Below the pieces are notes generated by a model. It was not told the DNA's origin, did not search any database, and saw only the letters and a program-made list of their open reading frames with translations. The position numbers and the translations under genes are program-made. 8,200 nucleotides of DNA from the NCBI GenBank assembly GCA_030648705.1, contig JAUSHF010000058.1, positions 1 through 8,200 of the forward strand, written 5' to 3'. Every line of letters starts with the position of its first letter. Within the stretch, counting starts at the first letter, position 1. The DNA is from a bacterium. GTDB lineage: Bacteria; Patescibacteriota; Minisyncoccia; Phycocordibacterales; PALSA-1337. Shown here piece by piece: positions 1 to 5,747 of the stretch.

Positions 1-357
1 CGCAGCAAGCTGGCGGGGTATGGACCCTAAGAGAGAATCAATGAGAGCAATGTCAGGATTCATATCTATTATCTCTTTAGATATTTCCTCTGGACTTTGT
101 CCTTTATAATGTATAAAAGAAAAATTGCCATCAGTAGCTACAGATAAAAATGGAATAAAGCCCTCTAGAACTCCCTGCACATCATCCAGAAGAATAATTT
201 TTTTACCCTTCAATGGTTCATATTCCGCCAAAAATTCAGGAGTCTTCTTCCATCTCATAAAACTTCCCAAGGTCTCAAATAAAGAATTTATTTTATTTAC
301 CAATACTTCTCTATTGGATTCTGGTGGTGTTATTATATTTTCTAATTCTGTTTTCAT
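1..357 (-). CDS. Receiver-like (CheY-fold) domain protein, partial (C-terminus outside window)
   Basis: The first 119 residues of a protein running off the window edge. Residues 1-50 form a charged, mostly helical lead. From residue 52 the pattern resembles a response-regulator receiver domain: a hydrophobic strand (KKIILLDD) ends in an acidic pair D58-D59, then a VLEGF helix, and a later strand (PDIALID) ends in D107, where the phospho-acceptor aspartate would be. If real, it could accept phosphate from a histidine kinase, but no kinase or output domain is visible. The ATG lies 10 bases after the murF stop, so co-transcription with murF is likely. No ribosome-binding site is well placed; an AGGAGGAGGA run at 384-393 inside murF is about 27 bases too far upstream. 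The gene is real by its tight spacing and continuous frame. The receiver assignment rests on motif pattern only and may be a degenerate or unrelated Rossmann-like fold. Confidence 0.6.
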   Translation of the reverse strand, partial: MKTELENIITPPESNREVLVNKINSLFETLGSFMRWKKTPEFLAEYEPLKGKKIILLDDVQGVLEGFIPFLSVATDGNFSFIHYKGQSPEEISKEIIDMNPDIALIDSLLGSIPRQLAA

Positions 358-367
358 ATTATAATTA

Positions 368-1678
368 TTATCTATTTTTCCATTCCTCCTCCTGTCTCAC
401 GAGTAAATCCCCCGCTCTCTTAGGGTCTTCGAGTATTGGTAGAATGGCTTTTTCTATACGCACACCCTGTGAACCTTTGAATAAAATTAAATCTTTTTTT
501 AGTAGAAAACTGTCGAGGAAATTTCCGGCTTTGACAGAGTTTTCAAAACTGAAAATCTTATGAGACTTCATGCCTGCCGTGCGAGCCCCTTCTACAAATC
601 CTCTAGCTCTCATACCGACAACTACTAATATGTCTGCGGAATTATTTACAAGTTTACCTATTTCATAATGAGCTTCTGTAGAATACTTACCGAGCTCTAA
701 CATATCTCCGAGTACCGCTATTTTTCTACCAGAAATATGTGCATTTTTCAAAACTACCAAAGCCTCCTTTAATGCTTCTGGGGAAGAATTATATGTATCG
801 TCTATAATAGTGGTCTTGTTCTTTCCTTTTAAGACATTCATTCGGCCGTGTGGGGGTTTGTAGGATTTTAGGGCGAGTAGGGCGCGGTCGGCGCTAACTC
901 CGATAGATTCCGCTACGGATAATGCTGCCAATACCGGATAAATGTGCTGAGCGCCGACCGCGCCCTCCACCTTCACATTCTTCACCACTCCCTTTATCTC
1001 TACATCGAATTCCATTCCAGATAGCACCTTCATTTTACTTTCCGTATGATAAAGTATTCCCGTCTTCACCGCTCTAACATTTGCAGTATTATCTATTCCA
1101 TATGTCATTACCTTCACATTCTTATTCTTCTCTCTCATTCTAAGTACGTCTGCATCATCAGCATTTAATATTAAAGTACCAGTTTTTTTCATCGCTCCCA
1201 CCAAATATGATTTCTCCTCTAGAAGCTCGCCACGTGATGAGAAAAATTCTATATGCACAGGCACATCAGGAATTCTGGTCACTACCACTATATCTGGATT
1301 AAGCCATTTAGAAACAGAGCGAATGTCTCCTGGATGATCCGCACCCACTTCTAATACTAAATATTTAGGATATTCATCCTTAAAAAAAATCAATTCCAAA
1401 CCAGTAGTAATGTTCTTTAGCCAAAGCCAAGGATTGTCCCAAGCATTATCACAACCGAGAATAGTCAAAGGAATTCCTATCTCACTATTGAAGCTTTTTT
1501 CACTCTTGCGTATAAATAATTCACGAGATAAGACAGCATATATGGCATCTTTAGTGGTAGTCTTACCCACATTACCCGTCACAGCTATCACTATTGGAGA
1601 ATATTTCTTAAGAATAATAATAGCCTCCAAAGTTATTATGAGTGTAATGATTTTTTTAAAAATTTGTTTTAAATTCAT
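368..1678 (-). CDS. murF: UDP-N-acetylmuramoyl-tripeptide--D-alanyl-D-alanine ligase (MurF-type), N-terminally reduced
   Basis: A cytoplasmic Mur ligase that would add D-Ala-D-Ala to UDP-MurNAc-tripeptide using ATP, the last cytoplasmic step to the pentapeptide precursor. 436 residues. Visible motifs: P-loop GNVGKTTTK (35-43); FNSEIGIPLT (63-72); VLEVGADHPGDI (108-119), matching the MurF EMGA..PGDI block; HIEFF (142-146); EEK (154-156), near the position of the usual carbamylated lysine; GRM (278-280) and DDTYNSSPEAL (293-303), typical of MurF; LGDMLELG (323-330); FKGSQGVRIEK (400-410). The oddity is at the N-terminus. Well-studied MurF proteins have about 100 residues, including a UDP-binding domain, before the P-loop; here there are 34, mostly hydrophobic. 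A further aromatic/hydrophobic stretch (about 78-100, NPWLWLKNITTGLELIFF) lies before the EVGA motif. The start follows the PBP stop by 4 bases, suggesting translational coupling. The Mur ligase call is firm; MurF over MurE/MurC is likely. Confidence 0.88.
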   Translation of the reverse strand: MNLKQIFKKIITLIITLEAIIILKKYSPIVIAVTGNVGKTTTKDAIYAVLSRELFIRKSEKSFNSEIGIPLTILGCDNAWDNPWLWLKNITTGLELIFFKDEYPKYLVLEVGADHPGDIRSVSKWLNPDIVVVTRIPDVPVHIEFFSSRGELLEEKSYLVGAMKKTGTLILNADDADVLRMREKNKNVKVMTYGIDNTANVRAVKTGILYHTESKMKVLSGMEFDVEIKGVVKNVKVEGAVGAQHIYPVLAALSVAESIGVSADRALLALKSYKPPHGRMNVLKGKNKTTIIDDTYNSSPEALKEALVVLKNAHISGRKIAVLGDMLELGKYSTEAHYEIGKLVNNSADILVVVGMRARGFVEGARTAGMKSHKIFSFENSVKAGNFLDSFLLKKDLILFKGSQGVRIEKAILPILEDPKRAGDLLVRQEEEWKNR

Positions 1679-1682
1679 ATTT

Positions 1683-3404
1683 TTATCTATCTGGTGGAAC
1701 TTCGTAATAATTTAATAAAAACTTGGTCAAATCTATGAATGGATCCGTGAGGGTCTCTGAAGCATATTGGGCACCTTTAGGATATAACTGATATAGGAAT
1801 ACTACGAATTTAGGATCATTAGCCGGAAAATATCCAAAGAAACTGTGAAGAAATCTATCTTTATAATACCCTCCATTCACAGGATCTGCAATCTGAGCCG
1901 TTCCAGTCTTCGCCGCTATACTCCATCTATCCATTTTTACGGTTCCGTTTTTCAAGACTTCATCCACCACCTTCACTAACATTTTCGTAACATCATCTGT
2001 AGTTTCTTTTTTCAAAATCCTCACAGGTTCACCACCGTCCACCACTTTAGAAGTTCCGAGTCTATACTCTAAACTATCCGCCACATGAGGTGTTATTAAA
2101 TACCCTCCGTTAGCAAGTGATGCTAAAGCTCTAACCATCTCTATCGGAGTTACCGCGATACCCTGACCGAATGAAGCCGTAGCTCTCTCCACTTCACGTT
2201 TACTTTTTACATTTCTAATATCTCCATTTAATTCATAAGGCAAATCAATACCAGTAGAAGTCCCGAGGCCGAATCTTTCCATATATGCACCGAATGATTT
2301 ATCACTGTCCACATCCATTTTTAAAGCGACATACGAAGCGCCTAGGTTCAAAGATTGACTTAAGATTTCTTGCATCGAAGTCACACCATGAACTTTACCG
2401 TCATGATTTCTAATAGTTCTTCCATTTAGAGTTATAGATCCAGTGTCTTTATAAGTACTCTTAGCTGTAATAGCACCACTATCAAGTCCTGCCGCCATTG
2501 TTAACGGCTTCATAATAGATCCTAGCTCGTATCTTCCTTGCACTAGAGGATTTGCATATACACGACCATTCTTTGCAGAACCATAAGAATTAGGATTAAA
2601 GCTAGGTAAAGAAGCCATTGCTAACACCTTCCCGTCTTTCGGATCCATAATAATTCCTCCCACTAATTCTGGATTCCAAGCTTTCTGTATTTTATTTAAA
2701 TTTATTTCTAATTCATTTTCCACAGTCGGTTCTATGCCTGCCACCACATCGCCTGATAAATCTTCACCGTCCACTACAGTCTTTTTAAAGTTTATAAAAA
2801 GATCTGCAATGAAATTTCCATAAAGATTTTCATCTTTTCTAGTTAATACATTTTCATAAAAATTCTCTAAACCATACTGACCGCTTAGAGTAGAATCTTT
2901 ACCGTATCCGAAATACCCTATCACATGAGAGGCTTGTTCATTACCCGGATAGAATCTCCATCTTTCCTTCGCTAGTCTAATCCCCGGTATTTTCTTTGCT
3001 TTTATCTCATCACCTTTATCTATTTCTATATGTCTAGCAAGCTCTACCGAAGTAACACTTTTTTTATTTAATTTATTTAAAAAATCATCTTTATCTAAAG
3101 GAATAACTGCGGAAATCTTCGAGAAAGTATCTTCTACATCTATAATTTTATTTATTTCAGCTACTACTATATATCCCTCTTTTACCCCAGCAAAAGAAAC
3201 TTTATTCCCATCTTTAGATGTAAAGTATATTTGCCCTCTATCGAAAATATCCCCTTCACCATTACTATACTGTTTATCCGCTATTCTCGTATATGCGTCA
3301 TGAGAATATACTTGAACTTTATATAAATTACCTGCAATAATTAAAGAGAATAAAAGAAAGAAAGCTACTATAGTTATTAATCGCCATCTAGGATTAGATT
3401 TCAT
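1683..3404 (-). CDS. ftsI: Class B penicillin-binding protein, peptidoglycan D,D-transpeptidase (FtsI/PBP2 family)
   Basis: A membrane-anchored transpeptidase that cross-links peptidoglycan, acting outside the membrane at the septum. With the ATG at 3404 it has 573 residues. A short basic N-terminus precedes a single transmembrane helix (about residues 10-25, ITIVAFFLLFSLIIAG), which serves as signal anchor. A PBP dimerisation domain follows (about 45-230), then the transpeptidase domain. The catalytic motifs are complete: SIMK (S296, K299), SLN (351-353) and KTGT (499-502). DPKDGKVLAMASLPSFNPN is a classic class B PBP signature. The usual RGxIxDR block near residue 50 is altered to EGDIFDR. 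No PASTA domain is present. The ATG at 3404 overlaps the ftsL-like stop by 11 bases, implying coupling; a TTG two codons upstream (3410) is a weaker start. The position after an ftsL-like gene favours FtsI over the elongation PBP2. Confidence 0.92.
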   Translation of the reverse strand: MKSNPRWRLITIVAFFLLFSLIIAGNLYKVQVYSHDAYTRIADKQYSNGEGDIFDRGQIYFTSKDGNKVSFAGVKEGYIVVAEINKIIDVEDTFSKISAVIPLDKDDFLNKLNKKSVTSVELARHIEIDKGDEIKAKKIPGIRLAKERWRFYPGNEQASHVIGYFGYGKDSTLSGQYGLENFYENVLTRKDENLYGNFIADLFINFKKTVVDGEDLSGDVVAGIEPTVENELEINLNKIQKAWNPELVGGIIMDPKDGKVLAMASLPSFNPNSYGSAKNGRVYANPLVQGRYELGSIMKPLTMAAGLDSGAITAKSTYKDTGSITLNGRTIRNHDGKVHGVTSMQEILSQSLNLGASYVALKMDVDSDKSFGAYMERFGLGTSTGIDLPYELNGDIRNVKSKREVERATASFGQGIAVTPIEMVRALASLANGGYLITPHVADSLEYRLGTSKVVDGGEPVRILKKETTDDVTKMLVKVVDEVLKNGTVKMDRWSIAAKTGTAQIADPVNGGYYKDRFLHSFFGYFPANDPKFVVFLYQLYPKGAQYASETLTDPFIDLTKFLLNYYEVPPDR

Positions 3405-3729
3405 GAGCAAAAGACACTACGTTACTAAGAGTCTTTTTAGAAATAAATTGTTTAACAGGAACTACTACGAATCCTCTTTCACCCATTACATTAGGTGTAA
3501 TAGAGTTCTTTAATGCTAGATATTCGGAATTTAATGATGAGATAGATAGCTCTAGACCCTTTGACTCTCTTTCTAGTGATTTAATAGTACCTGCATGGAG
3601 AATGGCATTCTTTATGCTAAGTCCGTAGAATCCTCCGCTAAAGATTATTGTAAACAAAAGAAAAGAGACAAATATTTTCTTTCTTAAACTTATTATCTTT
3701 TCTTTTGTTTGTAATAATTTTCGAGTCAT
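3394..3729 (-). CDS. ftsL: FtsL-like bitopic septal protein
   Basis: A 111-residue predicted bitopic membrane protein. It has a basic cytoplasmic N-terminus (residues 1-18, many K/R), one transmembrane helix (about 19-39, IFVSFLLFTIIFSGGFYGLSI), and an extracytoplasmic heptad-like segment (about 48-78, SLERESKGLELSISSLNSEY and following) likely to form a coiled coil. This is the architecture of FtsL and FtsB/DivIC, which recruit and activate the septal synthase pair. FtsL-family proteins diverge strongly in sequence, so the call rests on topology, size and position between rsmH and the class B PBP, the canonical ftsL slot. The C-terminal region (about 82-111) is not typical coiled coil and is unassigned. 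The gene overlaps the PBP start by 11 bases. The ATG at 3729 is preceded by an A-rich stretch without a good Shine-Dalgarno sequence. Confidence 0.75.
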   Translation of the reverse strand: MTRKLLQTKEKIISLRKKIFVSFLLFTIIFSGGFYGLSIKNAILHAGTIKSLERESKGLELSISSLNSEYLALKNSITPNVMGERGFVVVPVKQFISKKTLSNVVSFAHEI

Positions 3730-3759
3730 CTTATCTTTTCTTTATTAAATTTTTAATAT

Positions 3760-3780
3760 TTTGTATTTTGTATCTTGTAT
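3760..3780. repeat. Three tandem 7-bp units in the rsmH-ftsL gap
   Basis: Plus-strand units TTTGTAT, TTTGTAT, CTTGTAT in direct succession, within a 64-base gap of very low GC. Next to it TTTAAATTTT occurs twice (3781-3790 and 3793-3802). No promoter or hairpin stands out; replication slippage could create such a tract, and its role, if any, is unknown. Confidence 0.6.
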
Positions 3781-3793
3781 TTTAAATTTTCCT

Positions 3794-4693
3794 TTAAATT
3801 TTTTCTATAATTCTTAACTTTGCACTTCTCGATCTAGGATTTACTAATCTTTCTCCGTCTTCTGGTACTATCGGCTTCTTTGTGATTAATTTTCCCAAAC
3901 CTTCATCTGATTTATTTCTATAAAAATTCTTTACTCTTCTGTCCTCTAAACTGTGGAATGATATTATTCCCATTCTTCCGCTTGAATTTAGAAGTGCGAA
4001 CCCTTTCTCTAATGCTTCCTCCAGTGCTCGTATCTCATCATTTACCGTTATTCTTAAAGCTTGGAAAGTCTTCGTGGCTGGATGTATTCGGCCGTGTCTC
4101 GCGAATCCTGGAACCGCTTTACTGATAATCTCCTTTAATTCAAATGTAGTATTTATCGGTTTCTTTGCTCTTTCACTTACTATTGCTTTTGCTATTTTTC
4201 TCGAGAAATTTTCTTCTCCCCAGCCGTAAATAATATCTGCGATGTTTTCCTCGTCCCAAGTATTAACTATTTTCTCTGCAGTTAAATCATTTGGTCCTGG
4301 ATTCTTTTTAAAAGTCATAAGCAATGGTTCGTCTTTTTGAAAAGTGAATCCTCTACCTGACATGTCTAATTGATCACTTGATAATCCTAAGTCTAGAAGA
4401 ATTTTATCTACTTTTTCTAAACCTAGAGAAACTACTACTTTATCCATCATTCTAAAATCTTCGTTCATGAGCACGTATTTTGAAAAATTTGCATCTTCTA
4501 TCTTTGCTCTAACTCTAGCTAATGCCATTTCATCTCTGTCGAGACCGATAGCAAGTTTAGCTCCACGTTCGAGCGCTAAGAGAAAATGTCCCCCTCCACC
4601 AAGCGTTCCGTCTAAATAGACGTCACTTTTCTTAATATTTAATCCATCAATGGATTCTTTTAAAAGAACTGTCGTGTGTAGCGAAATGATCAT
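3794..4693 (-). CDS. rsmH: 16S rRNA (cytosine(1402)-N(4))-methyltransferase RsmH (MraW)
   Basis: An S-adenosylmethionine-dependent enzyme that N4-methylates C1402 of 16S rRNA in the ribosomal P site. 299 residues, close to the usual length of about 300-315. Diagnostic motifs are intact: the start HTTVLLKESIDGLNI resembles the family's HxPVLLxE block; the SAM-binding loop DGTLGGGGH (28-36); the acidic strand end GLDRD (50-54); LDLGLSSDQLD (100-110); HPATKTFQALRI (204-215); ISFHSLEDRRVK (244-255); and the basic C-terminus NPRSRSAKLR. The all-helical insert typical of RsmH lies about 110-200. It is the second gene of the dcw operon, 37 bases after the mraZ stop, and is followed by a 64-base A/T-rich gap before the ftsL-like gene. 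The ATG at 4693 fits the family N-terminus; no Shine-Dalgarno sequence precedes it. Confidence 0.97.
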   Translation of the reverse strand: MIISLHTTVLLKESIDGLNIKKSDVYLDGTLGGGGHFLLALERGAKLAIGLDRDEMALARVRAKIEDANFSKYVLMNEDFRMMDKVVVSLGLEKVDKILLDLGLSSDQLDMSGRGFTFQKDEPLLMTFKKNPGPNDLTAEKIVNTWDEENIADIIYGWGEENFSRKIAKAIVSERAKKPINTTFELKEIISKAVPGFARHGRIHPATKTFQALRITVNDEIRALEEALEKGFALLNSSGRMGIISFHSLEDRRVKNFYRNKSDEGLGKLITKKPIVPEDGERLVNPRSRSAKLRIIEKI

Positions 4694-4730
4694 ATAAAAA
4701 GTGTGATTTAGCTTTTGCTTCTTTCGGCTT

Positions 4731-5165
4731 TTAAAGCATACCTACTTGACCAAGCTTCTCAGCTAAAGCATCAGCTTTCTTCTCTACGACCTTTTTATAT
4801 TCATTCCATGACACGTTGTCCCAGATTTCTATTCTATTCTGTACACCGACTATTGAAACCTTTTCTTTAAGACCAGCTCTGCTTTTTAAAAAGTCAGGAA
4901 CTAGTATTCTTCCGATAGAATCTACATCTACTTCTACTGCACCACCGAAGAGAAATCTGTTAAAACTTCGTGTGTCTGCCTGAAGCATTGAAGACTCTGC
5001 GAGTTTGTCGGAAATTTTATTCCATTCCTTCACCGTAAAGGCGAACAGACAATTATCAAGTCCTGGAGTCAAAACGATTTTTTTGCCCATTTCTTGACGA
5101 AATTTAACAGGGAGCGAAACTCTGTTTTTATCGTCTATTGAATGTGTATATTCTCCGATCAACAT
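4731..5165 (-). CDS. mraZ: Transcriptional regulator MraZ
   Basis: A DNA-binding regulator that controls the dcw operon, including itself. 144 residues, normal for the family (about 140-150). It contains two tandem AbrB-like (SpoVT-type) half-domains, each with the signature loop: DDKNRVSLP (11-19) and DSIGRILVP (82-90). The start MLIGEYTHSIDDKNR is characteristic. MraZ proteins form ring-shaped oligomers that bind arrays of short TGGG-type repeats at their own promoter; such an array is visible upstream (5213-5259), supporting autoregulation. The gene is first in its operon. The predicted 5' leader is about 65 bases and lacks a Shine-Dalgarno sequence; a small hairpin (5176-5189) ends 10 bases before the start codon. 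Confidence 0.97.
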   Translation of the reverse strand: MLIGEYTHSIDDKNRVSLPVKFRQEMGKKIVLTPGLDNCLFAFTVKEWNKISDKLAESSMLQADTRSFNRFLFGGAVEVDVDSIGRILVPDFLKSRAGLKEKVSIVGVQNRIEIWDNVSWNEYKKVVEKKADALAEKLGQVGML

Positions 5166-5175
5166 ATATTTTTAG

Positions 5176-5189
5176 TGGGAGTGTTCCCA
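5176..5189 (-). promoter_or_regulatory. Small hairpin in the mraZ leader / inverted MraZ-like half-sites
   Basis: On the minus strand TGGGA (5189-5185) and TCCCA (5180-5176) form a perfect 5-bp inverted repeat around an ACAC loop, ending 10 bases before the mraZ ATG. It may fold in the leader RNA, where a ribosome-binding site would be expected. Alternatively it is an additional, inverted pair of TGGGA half-sites for MraZ, as the same word occurs in both upstream operator repeats. Function is inferred. Confidence 0.4.
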
Positions 5190-5212
5190 AAATTTTTCGC
5201 TCTAATTTTGTT

Positions 5213-5228
5213 TACCACTTTATCCCAC
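5213..5228 (-). promoter_or_regulatory. MraZ operator, downstream repeat
   Basis: GTGGGATAAAGTGGTA, matching the upstream copy at 14 of 16 positions. It holds two TGGNA half-sites (TGGGA and TGGTA) separated by 5 bases, giving a 10-bp period on one face of the helix, as in described MraZ operators. It begins just after the predicted transcription start, so bound MraZ would block transcription. The two copies start 31 bp apart, close to three helical turns. Confidence 0.75.
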
Positions 5229-5229
5229 C

Positions 5230-5235
5230 TGCCAC
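5230..5235 (-). promoter_or_regulatory. Possible extra MraZ half-site between the two operator repeats
   Basis: GTGGCA (5235-5230) shares the GTGG core with the four half-sites around it but is out of the strict 10-bp phase: it starts 14 bp after one half-site and 7 bp before the next. It may be a weak contact or chance. Confidence 0.3.
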
Positions 5236-5237
5236 AT

Positions 5238-5266
5238 ATTCTATACCACTTCGTCCCACAATGCAA
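5238..5266 (-). promoter_or_regulatory. Predicted promoter of the mraZ (dcw) operon
   Basis: On the minus strand a -35-like TTGCAT (5266-5261) and a -10 TAGAAT (5243-5238; 5 of 6 matches to TATAAT) are separated by 17 bp. Transcription would begin near 5231. The upstream MraZ operator repeat fills the spacer between the two boxes, so repressor and polymerase should compete. The -35 is weak (TTG matched only), which is compatible with a regulated promoter. Confidence 0.65.
5244..5259 (-). promoter_or_regulatory. MraZ operator, upstream repeat
   Basis: GTGGGACGAAGTGGTA, with half-sites TGGGA and TGGTA separated by 5 bases. It sits between the predicted -35 and -10 boxes of the mraZ promoter. 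Its near-identical copy at 5213-5228 and the location directly upstream of mraZ make an MraZ operator the simplest reading. Confidence 0.78.
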
Positions 5267-5293
5267 CAAAGTAATTATGTGGATAAATATAGT

Positions 5294-5325
5294 AAAAAAA
5301 GTAATAACAATGGTATTACTTTTTT
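5294..5325 (-). terminator. A/T-rich hairpin with T-run after the toxin gene, probable intrinsic terminator
   Basis: A perfect 12-bp inverted repeat (arms 5314-5325 and 5295-5306, minus-strand AAAAAAGTAATA and TATTACTTTTTT) with a 7-base loop. On the minus strand the second arm ends in seven T. It starts 19 bases beyond the toxin stop codon and lies before the mraZ promoter, the expected place for a terminator. The symmetry gives a T-run on the plus strand too, so it could work both ways. The stem has only one G-C pair, so termination efficiency is uncertain. Confidence 0.55.
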
Positions 5326-5344
5326 ATATACTGTACTTATCCAT

Positions 5345-5740
5345 TTAATTAAAAATTGGGCGATATTCTGGATAGTTTTCTTTAACAATTCTCTGCCACT
5401 CTGCCGTCTCATTATTACCAGCAATATCAGTTTTACAATATACGAGAAGAACAGAAACAAATTGCTTTTCCTGATTCCAAGCAACAATACATCTATTACC
5501 AGATGTCTTTGCGGATTCCTGAGTTCTATCGACTCGAAATTCGGTTTTAATAATCTTAATACCGTCAACATCACAGATCGTCTCTGCCCTGCTTGTAGTG
5601 ATGAGCAGGTCTATACGCTCTAGTCCAGCAATAATAGCTCTCAAGGTAACATCCCAGTGACTTTTATACTTCTTTTCAAAGCTTTTTATAAAATGTCTTT
5701 CAGCAAACTTTTCAATTCGTACAGAATAATTACCTTGCAT
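5345..5740 (-). CDS. Putative RelE/HigB-like toxin, partner of the Panacea antitoxin
   Basis: A 131-residue, Lys/Arg-rich soluble protein without signal peptide or membrane segment. It lies 7 bases after the antitoxin stop, so the two genes should share one mRNA with the antitoxin first. The layout resembles RelE/HigB-type toxins: helical, charged N-terminal half (KFAERHFIKSFEKKYKSHWD, 11-30) and a C-terminal strand series (IKIIKTEFRV 61-70; GNRCIVAWNQ 81-90; FVSVLLVYCKTDI 94-106), then a helix (ETAEWQRIVKENYPEY). The LLVYxK segment is like the last strand of RelE-fold toxins, and K62, K65, R69, R83, Y101 and K103 are candidate RNA-contacting residues. Family membership is not certain from motifs alone; the toxin role is inferred chiefly from the antitoxin next door. 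No Shine-Dalgarno sequence precedes the ATG, suggesting translational coupling. Confidence 0.65.
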   Translation of the reverse strand: MQGNYSVRIEKFAERHFIKSFEKKYKSHWDVTLRAIIAGLERIDLLITTSRAETICDVDGIKIIKTEFRVDRTQESAKTSGNRCIVAWNQEKQFVSVLLVYCKTDIAGNNETAEWQRIVKENYPEYRPIFN

Positions 5741-5747
5741 GTCTTTA

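Noticed and set aside
125..563. Two overlapping 79-codon plus-strand frames at the left end
   Set aside because: Both are antisense to murF and the receiver-like gene, overlap each other, and have no SD or known motif.
1410..1715. 101-codon plus-strand open frame opposite the start of murF
   Set aside because: It is antisense to the conserved murF N-terminus and the PBP end. Its hydrophobic look is the complement of A/T-rich coding sequence.
3405..3410. TTG start for the PBP, two codons before the ATG
   Set aside because: The ATG at 3404 is a stronger codon, overlaps the upstream gene by 11 bases and changes the protein by only two residues.
5275..5574. 99-codon minus-strand frame overlapping the toxin gene in another frame
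   Set aside because: It runs past the toxin stop through the hairpin and lacks the toxin's spacing to the antitoxin; the 5345-5740 frame is the better gene.
5138..5623. 161-codon plus-strand open frame across the mraZ start, its promoter and the toxin gene
   Set aside because: It is antisense to mraZ and the toxin, runs through the MraZ operators and the hairpin, and its product has a low-complexity composition with no recognisable domain.
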